The notes under the pieces: generated by a model
What the model was told of the DNA's origin: nothing
Databases searched by the model: none
The model's input: the letters and a program-made list of their open reading frames with translations, nothing else
Part shown: positions 41,534-49,616 of the stretch, one piece after another
How the letters are laid out: every line of letters starts with the position of its first letter
How positions within the stretch are numbered: the stretch's first letter is position 1
From: CAZTVF01 sp964616985
GTDB taxonomy: Bacteria > Planctomycetota > Phycisphaerae > SM23-33
NCBI GenBank assembly: GCA_964616985.1
Contig: CAZTVF010000027.1
Coordinates: 1-49,616 of the forward strand
DNA length: 49,616 nt
Direction of reading: 5' to 3'
Made by a program: the position numbers and the translations under genes

Positions 41534-42676
41534 TCATCTCTGGTAAATGGGGAGGTATCCGTAGGGAAGCTGCAGAATCACCGTCGCCATGGCGGTGCCG
41601 TACGTGGTGCCCACGCTATCGCCGTCCCAACTGCCGTCGGCGGCCTGCATGCTCAACAACTTGTTGCGAATCTTGGGGTAGTACTCGGCCCAGTCCTTCC
41701 CGCCGTGCTGGTACATGCCCTGGGCCATGTAGTACTGCGTGTAGAACCAGTGGCCGTCGTTGGTGTCGGGGAAGGCCGACTTCTTCACGTAGGCCAGGAG
41801 CTTGTCGACCATCTCGGCCTCGACGCCCTTGCCGCCGGCCTGGCGGTCGTAGATGCCCGCGGCGTAGAAGCAGGCGATGGCGGCGGCCGAAATCGCCGGG
41901 CGGCTGGAGCCCTTGGAGGCGAACGAGTAGCAGATGCCGCCGTCGGCCATCTGGCAGGCCTTGAGGTACAGCACCGCCCGCTCGATGGTGCTCTTGGGGA
42001 CGCTGATGCCCGCGTTGCGGCACGCGCGAAGGGCCTGCAGCTGCGTCACGGTCACGCTGCCCTCGTCGCTCTTGCCGTCGGGGGTGTAGATCCACCCGCC
42101 CGCGTGCTTGAGGTTGGGCCCCAGGTCCGACTGTGCCTTGGCCGTGAGGGCGACGGCCTTGTCCAGGGCCTTCTTGATGCGCTTCTCGTTCTCGGTGTTC
42201 ATCTCGATGCCGTAGCACTGGGCCAGGAACAGCATGGCGAAGCCGTGCCCGTACATGCTGCGGCTCTCGGCGCCGGGGCCGGCGATCATGCCGTCGTCCT
42301 GCGCCTCGGCCACGTTGAGGATGTAGTTCATGGCCCGCGTGACTTCCTTGGCGTACGTGCCGCTTTCGGGGGTCGAGCCGTTGGCCATCAGCGACAGGCC
42401 CGCCAGGGACGTCATCACGCTGGGGTACACGCCATAGCCGCCGCCGTTGAGCCACGCCCCGTTGTTGCGCTGCGTCTGGGCGAGGTAGCCGATACCGCGG
42501 TCGATGGCCTTGACCGTCTTCTCGTCCATCATGTCCGGCAGGACGGGCCCCGGGGCCGCCGCCTGCACCGGCGGCGTGCGGACCAGCATCGTGCCCACGG
42601 TGACGGACAGGGCCACAAAGCCCACCATCAACGCCGGGCCGATGAGTCTTCGGTTGTCTCGGTTACGGTGCGCCAT
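41534..42676 (-). CDS. Terpene-cyclase-like alpha/alpha-toroid protein
   Basis: The 380-residue protein starts with a signal or anchor (LIGPALMVGFVALSVTVGTM). It then carries repeated alpha-helical units of the prenyltransferase / squalene-oxidase type: NNGAWLNGGGYGVYPS, GGWIYTPDGKSDEGSVTVTQ, MADGGICYSFASKG, ADGSWDGDSVGTTYGT. The DXDD acid motif of squalene-hopene cyclases was not seen, and such secreted toroids in planctomycetes are usually considered non-cyclase, protein- or ligand-binding folds. Its start overlaps the stop of the 1577-aa gene by 14 bases and it is followed closely by MoxR. Confidence 0.82.
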   Translation of the reverse strand: MAHRNRDNRRLIGPALMVGFVALSVTVGTMLVRTPPVQAAAPGPVLPDMMDEKTVKAIDRGIGYLAQTQRNNGAWLNGGGYGVYPSVMTSLAGLSLMANGSTPESGTYAKEVTRAMNYILNVAEAQDDGMIAGPGAESRSMYGHGFAMLFLAQCYGIEMNTENEKRIKKALDKAVALTAKAQSDLGPNLKHAGGWIYTPDGKSDEGSVTVTQLQALRACRNAGISVPKSTIERAVLYLKACQMADGGICYSFASKGSSRPAISAAAIACFYAAGIYDRQAGGKGVEAEMVDKLLAYVKKSAFPDTNDGHWFYTQYYMAQGMYQHGGKDWAEYYPKIRNKLLSMQAADGSWDGDSVGTTYGTAMATVILQLPYGYLPIYQR

Positions 42677-45600
42677 AGATCACCACGCCTTCATTGGTTT
42701 CGATGGCCAGCCGGCCGTTCGTCATCACCGGCGGACCCAGGGGTATCGCGGTCATTCCGTTCATCATCATGAATTGGCGGTTTCCCATCCGCCCCATCCT
42801 CAGGGCGTTGGCCGCTGCCACGTTGTCCGCGCCGCCCTTGCGGGCGACGGCGATCTTCGAGGCGATCTTGCCGGTCTGCACGTCCAGCACGTACACCATG
42901 TCTTCGCCGGTGCCCGTGGTGACGGCGACGGCCACGTGCGTCTGGCCGGCCACCGGCGGCGTCACGAGCAGGTTGGCGTTGTTGCCCACCACCTCGCTCA
43001 CCCAGGCGTACTTCTTGCGTTCGAGGTCCACCTTGGCCACCCAGAGCCCCATGAAAGGCCGCACCGTGCCCCACTGCCGCGGATCGGCAAACTGCGAACT
43101 GCAGGCGATGTAGGCCGAGCTGCCGTCGAAGACGGCGTAGATCGGCGTGATCTCGCCGCCTGAACCGGCCGTGGGCGCCGGCAGCGAGACCAGCGGTTCT
43201 TTGCCGGCCGTCACCGAGCAGATGTCGACCCGGCGGGAGTTGAAGGTGAAGGCGGCGTAGTCGGGGCTGACGCCCAGGATGGTGGGCGCGCTGTTGGCGT
43301 TGTCGTACGTCCGGCTCCACAGGGGCTTGGAGACCTGCCCCGGGTCCAGCGCCGTGACCTTGTTGTCGCTGCACACGATGGCCACGCCCGTGGGCGTGAA
43401 GCAGCCGACGGAACTGGCCTGGCCCTGGAAGGTCTGAATGATGCGGCCCTTCTGGGCCACGTCCAGCAGCGTCACCTGCCGCATCGAGGAGTGGCGGATC
43501 ATGACCAGCCCCCCGCCCACCTGCGGGGGCGTCATCATGGGGTTGCCCACCGCCAGTTGAACCTGGTTCCAGAGCACCTCGCCGGTGGCCATGTCGATGC
43601 AGATGATCCGCCCCACGCCGTCGGCCAGGGCCAGCAGGCCGTCGCCGGTGCCCATGAGGCAGTTGCCCTGCGCGCCGACGGCAGGCTCGGCCAGCGTGCG
43701 GGCCCACTTGGCCTTGGCCGTCCGCAGGTCGTAGCCGCGGATGCCCTCGTTGCTGGCGATCGTCAGCACCTTCTGATCTTTGCTCAGGGCGGCGATGGCG
43801 CCGGTGCCCAGGCCCGAGAAACCGCCCTGCCGCAGCGCGTCCGAAGTGATCGGCGACAACCCCTGCCAGCTGACGGCCGAGGCGGCGTCGCGGGCCTGCG
43901 TGTCGGCCATGATCGCGTGGTTGTTGCTCAGGACCAGGATGCGGTCGCCCAGCCGCAGGGGCTGGTAGTTCTGATCGCGGAGGATGCAGGTATTGTCCTT
44001 GGTCATCTCGAAGATCTTGGTCAAGGGCATTCGCAGCATCGCCGGCAGGCGGGCCTGGCGGACGGGGCCCTCGTGGGGGCCCTGCAGCTTGGTGAGGACG
44101 GTCTCCAGCGACCCCTGCAGATCGCCGAAGGCGACCTGGATGTCGGCCTCGGAGGCGGCCATGCCGGCGGCCTCGCGGGCGGCGTCGCAGTGATAGTTCA
44201 TCGTGCCGCGCTGGTTGTTGCGGCCGTAGACGGCCGCCAGGCCCACGTGAGCGTTAACGCGAAGGGCCCGCTCGACGGTCTCGGCCGTCAGGGGGGACAG
44301 CAGCGGCACGATTTGGGACAACGACCGGTCGGCCTGCTCGGGGGCCTCTTCCAGCGAGCGGCGGTAGAGCAGTTCGCCGGCGAGCAGGCGGGCGTTGTCG
44401 GACCACAGGCTGTTGGGCCAGCGGCGCGAGATGTCGGCCATCGCGTTGGCGTCGTTGGCGGCGCGGGCGCCATCCAGGGCCTCCTTGGCCTGCGCGTCGT
44501 AGGCGGCGTAGATCTGCTGGCCGTGCGTCTGCAGCAGGTCGCGAATGAGATTCTCGCCCAGGCGCGAGCCGACGATGTACTCCACCGACGGCCCCATCAG
44601 GGCGTTCTCCTGGCCGGGGCCGATCTCGACGTCGGCCAGCTCGGTCGAGCCGAACTGCTCGCGAAGCTCCTGTGCCAGCTGCACCGCCAGCGTCGCCTCG
44701 GTGATCTTGGCCTGGCGGAGCTTGGCCGCCTCGGCCGCGTCGGCGACCTTGTCCCTGTCGATGGCGGCCGCAATCTGGTCGGCCCGCAGGCGGTGGAACT
44801 TGGCCAGGCGCACCTTCATGTGCCCCTTCTCCTGGGGCGTCGCCGCGACGCTGTCGGCCAGGAGGTAGTTCTGCTCCATCGCGTTGGGGTCGGTGCCATG
44901 GTCGGCCAGCGCGACATACGTGCGGTAGAGCATGGTCTCGATGCGGGCGATCTTGACGTTGCCGTCGGGGGCGGCGATTTCCTTGGCGGCCAGCAGGTCG
45001 GCCAGGCACTCGCTGAAGTTGCGGCTGCTGAAGGCGAGCTGGGCCCGCGAGAGCAGCAGGTCGGGCTTGTTCTTGGCCGGGGCGGCCTCGAGGCGTTCAC
45101 TCAGGCGGCTGCGGGCGTCGGCATAGTTGAGGTAGCCGCACAGGCCGCCGGCGTTGGCGGCGATCAGCTGCCCGCGGACGCTGAGCAGGTTGCCCAGCAT
45201 GCCGGCGGCCCCGTCGCCGGCCACCAGCGGCAGAGGCTTGCTGGGATAGTTCGGGTCGGTGAGGTCCACGCGGATCAGCCGGCCCGAACCGCTGGCCAGG
45301 ATCGCCGAAGGCGTGACGGCCGGCCGCCCCACCACGGTTTCAGACGAGCCCACGGGCTTGCGGCCCATGTCGGTCAGCGAGACGATCTCCATCGAGGGGC
45401 CGCTGAGCAGCACGCGCGACGTATCGATGGCCGTCAGATCCCTCTTGCCCGAACGCTCCATCTGCTTGAGCAGCGTGCCGTCGTCGGCGGACAGGACCAG
45501 CAGAGTCTGGCTGTCGGCGGGCAGGGCGACAACCTTCGAACCGGCGACGATGATGGGATTGCCGGGGTAGCCCGGTCCCGGGTTGGGGTTGTAGCCCATG

Positions 45601-47396
45601 TTGGGGTTGTTCAACATGCCATGGGGGCTGTCGTACTGGTAGGCCCAGGCGGGCTGGCCGGTGTCGGCCTCGAAGGCGGCGACCACGCCGGCATTGGTTG
45701 CGACATAAACGCGGCCGTCGGCCACGGCCGGAGGGCTGCCCCGGTGGGGCGCCGGGTCGTAACCGTAATTCGGCGTCGGGGGCGGCGTCTGGCAGACCAT
45801 CGCCTGCCACTGCAGCGAGCCGTTGGCGGCGTCGAGGCACAAGAGCTGATAGTTGCCCGCGTAGGCCACGACGGTGTACAGGCGGCCCGCGTCGTAGGTC
45901 GGGGCACACATGTAGCGGCAGCCGCGGACGATCTCGTCCTTGCCCACGCCCTGTCCCAGGCGCCACACCTGCTTGAGCTGGCCCTTGAGCGACAACGCCA
46001 CCAGGTCCGAGGTGTCGCCCGCGTCGTTCCCGTCGCGGCGGCCGCCGTAGTTCTGCGTCGAGGCGCGGTAATTCGCCAGGGCGAATACCTTGCCCTCGGC
46101 CAGCGTCAACGTATAGCGGCCGGTGTCTACAGGCGCTTGCATGTTGCCGTAGTAGCCGCCGTAGCGCTCGGAGCTCTTGTTCTCCCGCTCCAGCGGAAGG
46201 TTCACGGTGATCCACCGCTGCTCGCCGGTGACCAGGTCGCAGGCGACGACCGCGTCGTCGCGACGATAGATCACCACGTCGCCGTAGACGACCGGCTGCA
46301 CCAGCGGCGCCATCGTGAAGCCCGACTGCGAACTGCCGTTGCCGCTGAAGCCCACCGAGACGTGGCCGTTCTTGAGGTTGATCGCGACGCGCTGGTTGGG
46401 GTTATTGCTCGCCTTGAAGGTCTGCCCCATCGCCACCAGCGAGAGCTTGCCCACCTCGACGGGCGGGTTCTGCCAACGCGGCGAGAGCACCACGTTGCTC
46501 TCGCCCATCAGGCCCTGGCCCATCTTCTGGGCGCCCAGGCCGCCCCACTCGTCGGCCGACGCCACCGGCGGCGCCGTCACCGGCGGCATCTTCGCCACCT
46601 CGGCGAGGAAGTCGCTGATCTTCTGCAAACGCCCGGCGATCTTCGCCTCGGCGGCGGCGTGCTTTTCCGACAACTCCTTGGCCACCTCGGCCGCCTTGGC
46701 GGCCTGGCCGCTGAGATGATAGGCGGCGTAGAGCTTGGCCAGCAGCACCGGCCGCTCCAGGCTGCTGTTGCGACGGTCCAGCGCCAGGCGCCAGAAGCGC
46801 GACGCCTGTTCCACCTTGCCCGCGTCGAACAGGATACTGCCGATGATGTTCAGCGTCTTGCCGCCGTAACTGCTGTTGGCGTACCGCATGGCGACTTGCC
46901 GCAGGAGCCCCAGGTCGGAATTGGCCACGCCCTGGTTGTACAACTGCTCCGCCTGCGGATCGTACATCTGGCGGTACAGGGCCAGGCCGTCCTCGGGCAT
47001 CGAGCCGATGATCTCGTTGGCCTTGGCCACGAAAGAGACGTACCGCTTGCCGTCGTCGGCGATCAGCTTGCCCTCGGACTTCTCGGCCAGGGCCTGGAGG
47101 TACTCGATCGCCTTGAGGTATTCCTTCTGCTGGATGAAGTCCTGCGCCTTCTTGACCAGCGCCGCCCGCTCTTCATCGACGTTCACCAGGGGGATGGGCT
47201 TGCTGGTATCGGGCTTCTTGGGCGTGCTGACGCGGACCTGCCCGAGGCACAAGCCCCCTGCCGTCAATAGAACGGCGGCAACGATGGACGCAATGCGAAT
47301 TCTGCCGGTAGTCAATAGCCTACCCCCGCCCAAGGCTGCGGCCTTGGAGCTTGGTGTGAGGACAGGGTCGTTTATCTTCGCCTTCTTTACTGCCAA
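42663..47396 (-). CDS. Large TPR and PQQ-type beta-propeller membrane-anchored protein
   Basis: The 1577-residue protein has an N-terminal anchor or signal segment (about 34-52: RIASIVAAVLLTAGGLCLG). TPR-like helices follow (~70-270), then a first beta-propeller (~330-790) with PQQ-type strands such as VVACDLVTGEQRW and VVAAFEADTGQPAW. A helical stretch of about 300 residues is next, and a second propeller (~1150-1577) contains IICIDMATGEVLW and VYVLDVQTGKI. The start is a TTG at 47396, preceded by GGAAGG at five bases and by a TATAAT promoter about 20 bases further up. It is the first gene of the envelope operon. Such proteins are likely scaffolds or sensors in the periplasm. No enzyme motif was recognised. 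Confidence 0.85.
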   Translation of the reverse strand: MAVKKAKINDPVLTPSSKAAALGGGRLLTTGRIRIASIVAAVLLTAGGLCLGQVRVSTPKKPDTSKPIPLVNVDEERAALVKKAQDFIQQKEYLKAIEYLQALAEKSEGKLIADDGKRYVSFVAKANEIIGSMPEDGLALYRQMYDPQAEQLYNQGVANSDLGLLRQVAMRYANSSYGGKTLNIIGSILFDAGKVEQASRFWRLALDRRNSSLERPVLLAKLYAAYHLSGQAAKAAEVAKELSEKHAAAEAKIAGRLQKISDFLAEVAKMPPVTAPPVASADEWGGLGAQKMGQGLMGESNVVLSPRWQNPPVEVGKLSLVAMGQTFKASNNPNQRVAINLKNGHVSVGFSGNGSSQSGFTMAPLVQPVVYGDVVIYRRDDAVVACDLVTGEQRWITVNLPLERENKSSERYGGYYGNMQAPVDTGRYTLTLAEGKVFALANYRASTQNYGGRRDGNDAGDTSDLVALSLKGQLKQVWRLGQGVGKDEIVRGCRYMCAPTYDAGRLYTVVAYAGNYQLLCLDAANGSLQWQAMVCQTPPPTPNYGYDPAPHRGSPPAVADGRVYVATNAGVVAAFEADTGQPAWAYQYDSPHGMLNNPNMGYNPNPGPGYPGNPIIVAGSKVVALPADSQTLLVLSADDGTLLKQMERSGKRDLTAIDTSRVLLSGPSMEIVSLTDMGRKPVGSSETVVGRPAVTPSAILASGSGRLIRVDLTDPNYPSKPLPLVAGDGAAGMLGNLLSVRGQLIAANAGGLCGYLNYADARSRLSERLEAAPAKNKPDLLLSRAQLAFSSRNFSECLADLLAAKEIAAPDGNVKIARIETMLYRTYVALADHGTDPNAMEQNYLLADSVAATPQEKGHMKVRLAKFHRLRADQIAAAIDRDKVADAAEAAKLRQAKITEATLAVQLAQELREQFGSTELADVEIGPGQENALMGPSVEYIVGSRLGENLIRDLLQTHGQQIYAAYDAQAKEALDGARAANDANAMADISRRWPNSLWSDNARLLAGELLYRRSLEEAPEQADRSLSQIVPLLSPLTAETVERALRVNAHVGLAAVYGRNNQRGTMNYHCDAAREAAGMAASEADIQVAFGDLQGSLETVLTKLQGPHEGPVRQARLPAMLRMPLTKIFEMTKDNTCILRDQNYQPLRLGDRILVLSNNHAIMADTQARDAASAVSWQGLSPITSDALRQGGFSGLGTGAIAALSKDQKVLTIASNEGIRGYDLRTAKAKWARTLAEPAVGAQGNCLMGTGDGLLALADGVGRIICIDMATGEVLWNQVQLAVGNPMMTPPQVGGGLVMIRHSSMRQVTLLDVAQKGRIIQTFQGQASSVGCFTPTGVAIVCSDNKVTALDPGQVSKPLWSRTYDNANSAPTILGVSPDYAAFTFNSRRVDICSVTAGKEPLVSLPAPTAGSGGEITPIYAVFDGSSAYIACSSQFADPRQWGTVRPFMGLWVAKVDLERKKYAWVSEVVGNNANLLVTPPVAGQTHVAVAVTTGTGEDMVYVLDVQTGKIASKIAVARKGGADNVAAANALRMGRMGNRQFMMMNGMTAIPLGPPVMTNGRLAIETNEGVVIYGAP

Positions 47397-47422
47397 GGGG
47401 ACCTTCCACGAACAACGGTGCG

Positions 47423-47452
47423 ATTATAAGCGAACGCATCGACGGTACACAA
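47423..47452 (-). promoter_or_regulatory. Sigma-70-type promoter of the envelope operon
   Basis: On the minus strand a perfect TATAAT (47428-47423) is preceded at 18 bp by TTGTGT (47452-47447). The transcript would begin near 47416 and have a leader of about 20 bases with GGAAGG before the TTG start. This is the clearest promoter in the window. Confidence 0.7.
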
Positions 47453-47533
47453 CCGGCAGCGCTGTTAGTCGCCGCTGCACGCCGCCGGTTCCGGGCTGGT
47501 TGAGAAATATTTCGAGCCCCAGCCCGATTGCGG

Positions 47534-47555
47534 ACCTGCCTGCCGGCAGGCAGGT
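47534..47555. repeat. Perfect 22-bp palindrome with CCTGCCGGCAGG core
   Basis: The 22 bases beginning ACCTGCCTGCC are exactly self-complementary. The core recurs at 7770-7781, and a degenerate form is nested at 382-397. The 578-bp gap 47397-47974 holds this, the operon promoter, the palindrome at 47698 and the element at 47805. No gene is seen. Confidence 0.7.
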
Positions 47556-47697
47556 TGCGGATTGAGGAGGCCAGGGGACCACGGACTGGCCAAGAGGATT
47601 GGGCGCGCGACGGCTCCGCGCCATACACAAAGGCGACCAGATCATGGGGCTGACGCTGGCCATCCGAGAAAGCACTACCATTCTGTCTATCGCTAGA

Positions 47698-47712
47698 GCA
47701 TCATCATGATGC
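47698..47712. promoter_or_regulatory. Palindrome GCATCAT-C-ATGATGC, possible operator
   Basis: The two 7-bp arms are exact complements around one base, lying about 260 bp before the split lactonase-like gene. It has the size and symmetry of a dimeric repressor site, but no matching second site was found. Confidence 0.3.
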
Positions 47713-47804
47713 GTTCGTTTGTGGCACAGAGGCAGACAGAGGCAGGACATGGCCTGCAACAAGTCACGCGGAAGACGCAGTTGCCGTCAAATGCGGCTGC
47801 CCCA

Positions 47805-47912
47805 TTTGGAGTGCGGCGGCAACGACGCCGCTATGGATTCAGGCGCCGGTGCGTGCGATAAATCCAAAGCGGTGTCGCGGCCGCTGCGCGGCCTCTGCCA
47901 CCGCACTCCAAA
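47805..47912. repeat. 108-bp element with 12-bp terminal inverted repeats
   Basis: TTTGGAGTGCGG at 47805-47816 and its exact complement CCGCACTCCAAA at 47901-47912 bound the element. Inside, GCTATGGATT and AATCCAAAGC form an inner stem with one mismatch. A minimal relative is the hairpin at 26697-26721. The structure is like a small non-autonomous palindromic element. Confidence 0.65.
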
Positions 47913-47974
47913 AGGCCGCCGCACGGCATACGTGCATCGGTTCTTTTGCTTCTACAATATAAGGAACCGCCGCC

Positions 47975-48502
47975 GTGCGATGTGCGTCGATCGTCATCTT
48001 CTGTGCTTCGCTGCTGGCCGCCCTGGCGGCGGCACAGGACGCGTCCCGCCCGGCCTCGGCAACCAAGGAGCCAATGACCATGCCCCAGACGCTTGCCGCA
48101 ACCACCCAGCAGGCCCATGCCCTGCGGGCGGGACCGTTGAGAATGAAGCTGCAGGACGGCCAGCTCAGGTACATCTGCCTGGGCAACCGCGAACTGGTGC
48201 GGCGGGTCTACTTCGCCGTCCGCGACAAGGACTTCGACACCCCGCCGGCCGTCTTCTCGCAGATGGACGTGCAGGCGCGGGCCGACTCGTTCACCGTCCA
48301 ATTCGCCGCCACCTGCCACAACGACCATTCCGACTTTGCGTGGAAAGGCAGCATCGAGGGCGACGCCAACGGCCGCATCGTCTTTCGGATCGACGGGGCG
48401 GCGACGCGCGATTTCCGCTCCCCCCGCATCGGCATCACCGCGCTGTACGGCAATGCCGCCGTGGGCGGGTACAAGTTCTTCCGCCAGGCCGCCGGGGCCT
48501 AG
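47975..48502 (+). CDS. D-apionate lactonase-like protein, N-terminal part before an in-frame TAG
   Basis: This 175-codon frame starts at a GTG at 47975 with AAGGA nine bases upstream, and TACAAT lies at 47953. A signal peptide is evident (MRCASIVIFCASLLAALAAA). Residues ~50-165 carry the motifs I recall from the D-apionate lactonase (ApnL) family: ALRAGPLRMKLQDGQLRYI, LVRRVYFAVRDKDF, and DFAWKGSIEGDANGRIVFRI. The frame ends at TAG 48500-48502 in the middle of the conserved domain. The same frame continues at once with the rest of the protein (48506-49486), so this is one gene interrupted by a single nonsense codon, a readthrough case, or a sequence error. ApnL opens the lactone of apionate during plant-sugar breakdown. 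Substrate here is unproven. Confidence 0.6.
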   Translation: MRCASIVIFCASLLAALAAAQDASRPASATKEPMTMPQTLAATTQQAHALRAGPLRMKLQDGQLRYICLGNRELVRRVYFAVRDKDFDTPPAVFSQMDVQARADSFTVQFAATCHNDHSDFAWKGSIEGDANGRIVFRIDGAATRDFRSPRIGITALYGNAAVGGYKFFRQAAGA

Positions 48503-48505
48503 GTC

Positions 48506-49486
48506 GTGAAGGAAGGCCGCAAGCAGACGCTTGGCGAACGGCTGACGATGGCTGAGTTCCCCCGCCTGGCCGCCCCGCCGCTGTGGGACCTGGGCAACTG
48601 GTTCCGCACACTGCGATACCAGGATGACCGCGGCACGATCGTGCAGGCGACGATCAACGGCGGCTACGCCGGCATCGAGGACCAGCGGAACTACGGCGAC
48701 AGCTCGTACAAGCTCTACGGCTACCTGCCGTACGATTATCCCGCCGTCACCGCCGGCACGAAGATGGCCCAGGAGGCGGTGCTGGAGATCATCGACGCCA
48801 ATGCCGCCGCGGCGGCCGGCGAGATCGAGACCGTCACGCAAGTGCTGGTGGAGGGGGTCGTGGGCGACTCGAAGATGCCCGCCCTGCTGCCGCTGGCCCG
48901 CGCGCCGAAACCGCGGGATTTCGTCGCCGTCAACGATGCCGACAAGTACGGCTCGGCCGCCGAGATCGCGTGGCGATTCAACCCCGCCGCCCATCTCAAT
49001 GACGACGACATGCTGATGGAGAACATCCCGGCCGTGCTCGACCAGGTGCTCACGGTCCGCCAGTGGGCGCCCAAGGCGAGGATCACCATCGGGCCCAATT
49101 CATTCCATTGGCACCATCCCGGCCGCCCTGTGGACGCGCGAAACAGCACGCAGTTCGGCGCGGCGTGGTGTGCGGCCCTGTGGAAATACCTGGCCCTGGC
49201 GAGCGTGGACGAGGTGGCGTTTGACGTGGGCCCCGGCCCCGCCGATGCCGTGCAGCAATCGCTGGGGGCCCTGGCCGGCCGGCGGCTGCACCACGTCGCC
49301 ATCCGCGGCCCGCTTCCCCGGCCGGTGGAGGCCTTCGCCGTGGCCGCCCCCGCGGGTGTGGCGCTGTGGCTGGTGAATCTCACCGACGCGCCCCAGCCGG
49401 TCGAGATCCCCTCCATCCCCGCCGGCCTCGCCCCCAAGAGCCTCACGCTCCAGCCGTACGAGGTCAAGACGGTGATGGTGCCTTGA
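48506..49486 (+). CDS. D-apionate lactonase-like protein, C-terminal part after the in-frame TAG
   Basis: This 326-codon frame is in phase with the preceding half. It contains the family segments GIEDQRNYGDSSYKLYG, VTAGTKMAQEAVLEI, and STQFGAAWCAALWKYLALAS, plus a C-terminal beta domain ending YEVKTVMVP. The GTG at 48506 has no ribosome site, so independent translation is unlikely. Together the two parts would give a protein of about 502 residues, the expected size for the family. If the TAG arose from CAG or GAG, the break is a single base change. The sequence shows no other damage, which suggests a recent event or an error. A full copy of the dispersed repeat lies just past the stop. Confidence 0.55.
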   Translation: MKEGRKQTLGERLTMAEFPRLAAPPLWDLGNWFRTLRYQDDRGTIVQATINGGYAGIEDQRNYGDSSYKLYGYLPYDYPAVTAGTKMAQEAVLEIIDANAAAAAGEIETVTQVLVEGVVGDSKMPALLPLARAPKPRDFVAVNDADKYGSAAEIAWRFNPAAHLNDDDMLMENIPAVLDQVLTVRQWAPKARITIGPNSFHWHHPGRPVDARNSTQFGAAWCAALWKYLALASVDEVAFDVGPGPADAVQQSLGALAGRRLHHVAIRGPLPRPVEAFAVAAPAGVALWLVNLTDAPQPVEIPSIPAGLAPKSLTLQPYEVKTVMVP

Positions 49487-49508
49487 GTTTGTCCGTGGGG
49501 TCATTCAA

Positions 49509-49577
49509 GGGGTGGCGGCCTTCCCAGGCCGCCACCACAGCCGTCTGCAGGTGGCCGCCTCGGAAGGCCGCCACCCC
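49509..49577. repeat. Dispersed inverted repeat, full copy
   Basis: The left arm (from GGGGTGGCGGCCTTCCC at 49509) and the right arm ending GAAGGCCGCCACCCC at 49577 are complementary apart from two bases. It begins 22 bases past the stop of the lactonase-like gene and could act as its transcript end. The remaining ~40 bases of the window hold nothing recognised. Confidence 0.75.
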
Positions 49578-49616
49578 TCACTTGACGGCAGACAGAGCAC
49601 TGGTCGTCACGAACAA

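Noticed and set aside
43491..47270. A 1259-codon open frame opposite the large propeller gene
   Set aside because: It has the same antisense composition pattern, no ribosome site and no recognisable domain. The minus-strand gene has a promoter, ribosome site and propeller repeats.
48500..48502. TAG read as pyrrolysine
   Set aside because: No pyl genes are visible, the family does not use pyrrolysine to my knowledge, and a nonsense change or error is simpler.

Overview
This is a GC-rich chromosomal window that most resembles a planctomycete, probably of the Phycisphaerae type. The reasons are a long MoxR / DUF58 / BatA-VWA operon with very large envelope proteins, many glycan-active enzymes without a SusC/SusD pair, an NPCBM-domain protein, and several families of short GC-rich palindromes between genes. 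No rRNA, tRNA, CRISPR array, phage or intact insertion sequence was recognised. The organism assignment is an inference from gene content.

Region 1 (1-9088) starts with the end of a URO-D family gene on the + strand. Facing it is a minus-strand set of glycan enzymes: a sialidase-like BNR protein, a GHL6-like glycosidase, a family 8 polysaccharide lyase with its catalytic residues intact, and a GH106-like glycosidase. None has an obvious signal peptide, which suggests cytoplasmic processing of imported acidic glycans. Region 2 (9466-12423) holds an NfeD/flotillin membrane-microdomain pair, a bidirectional terminator, and the RNA 2',3'-cyclic phosphodiesterase gene thpR. Region 3 (12729-19077) holds a GH116 glycosidase with a PfkB sugar kinase, divergent from a U32-family protein that has a duplicated barrel.

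Region 4 (19171-26652) holds a small membrane protein, then mutY (with an intact Nudix box) and folE in one operon, a radical SAM/SPASM-like protein, a GT9 plus GT-C glycosyltransferase pair on the + strand, and queG converging on that pair with a 79-bp coding overlap.

Region 5 (26744-47452) is a minus-strand operon of about 20.7 kb read from a recognisable sigma-70 promoter. In order it encodes a 1577-aa PQQ-type propeller/TPR protein, a terpene-cyclase-like toroid, a MoxR AAA+ ATPase, a DUF58 protein, a BatA/VWA membrane protein, a second VWA membrane protein, a DUF4175-like membrane protein, a 786-aa secreted coiled-coil protein, a 420-aa secreted helical protein and an NPCBM protein. Three proteins carry a MIDAS-type DxSxS motif beside one MoxR ATPase, so this is the best candidate in the window for an uncharacterised multi-protein envelope system. 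A deleted remnant of a GxxExxY-family gene, bounded by 22-bp inverted repeats, sits in the middle of it.

Region 6 (47453-49616) holds dispersed palindromic elements and an apionate-lactonase-like gene split by one in-frame TAG codon. A dispersed inverted repeat with a core like GGTGGCGGCCTTCCCAGGCC occurs in three full copies and several degraded ones across the window.
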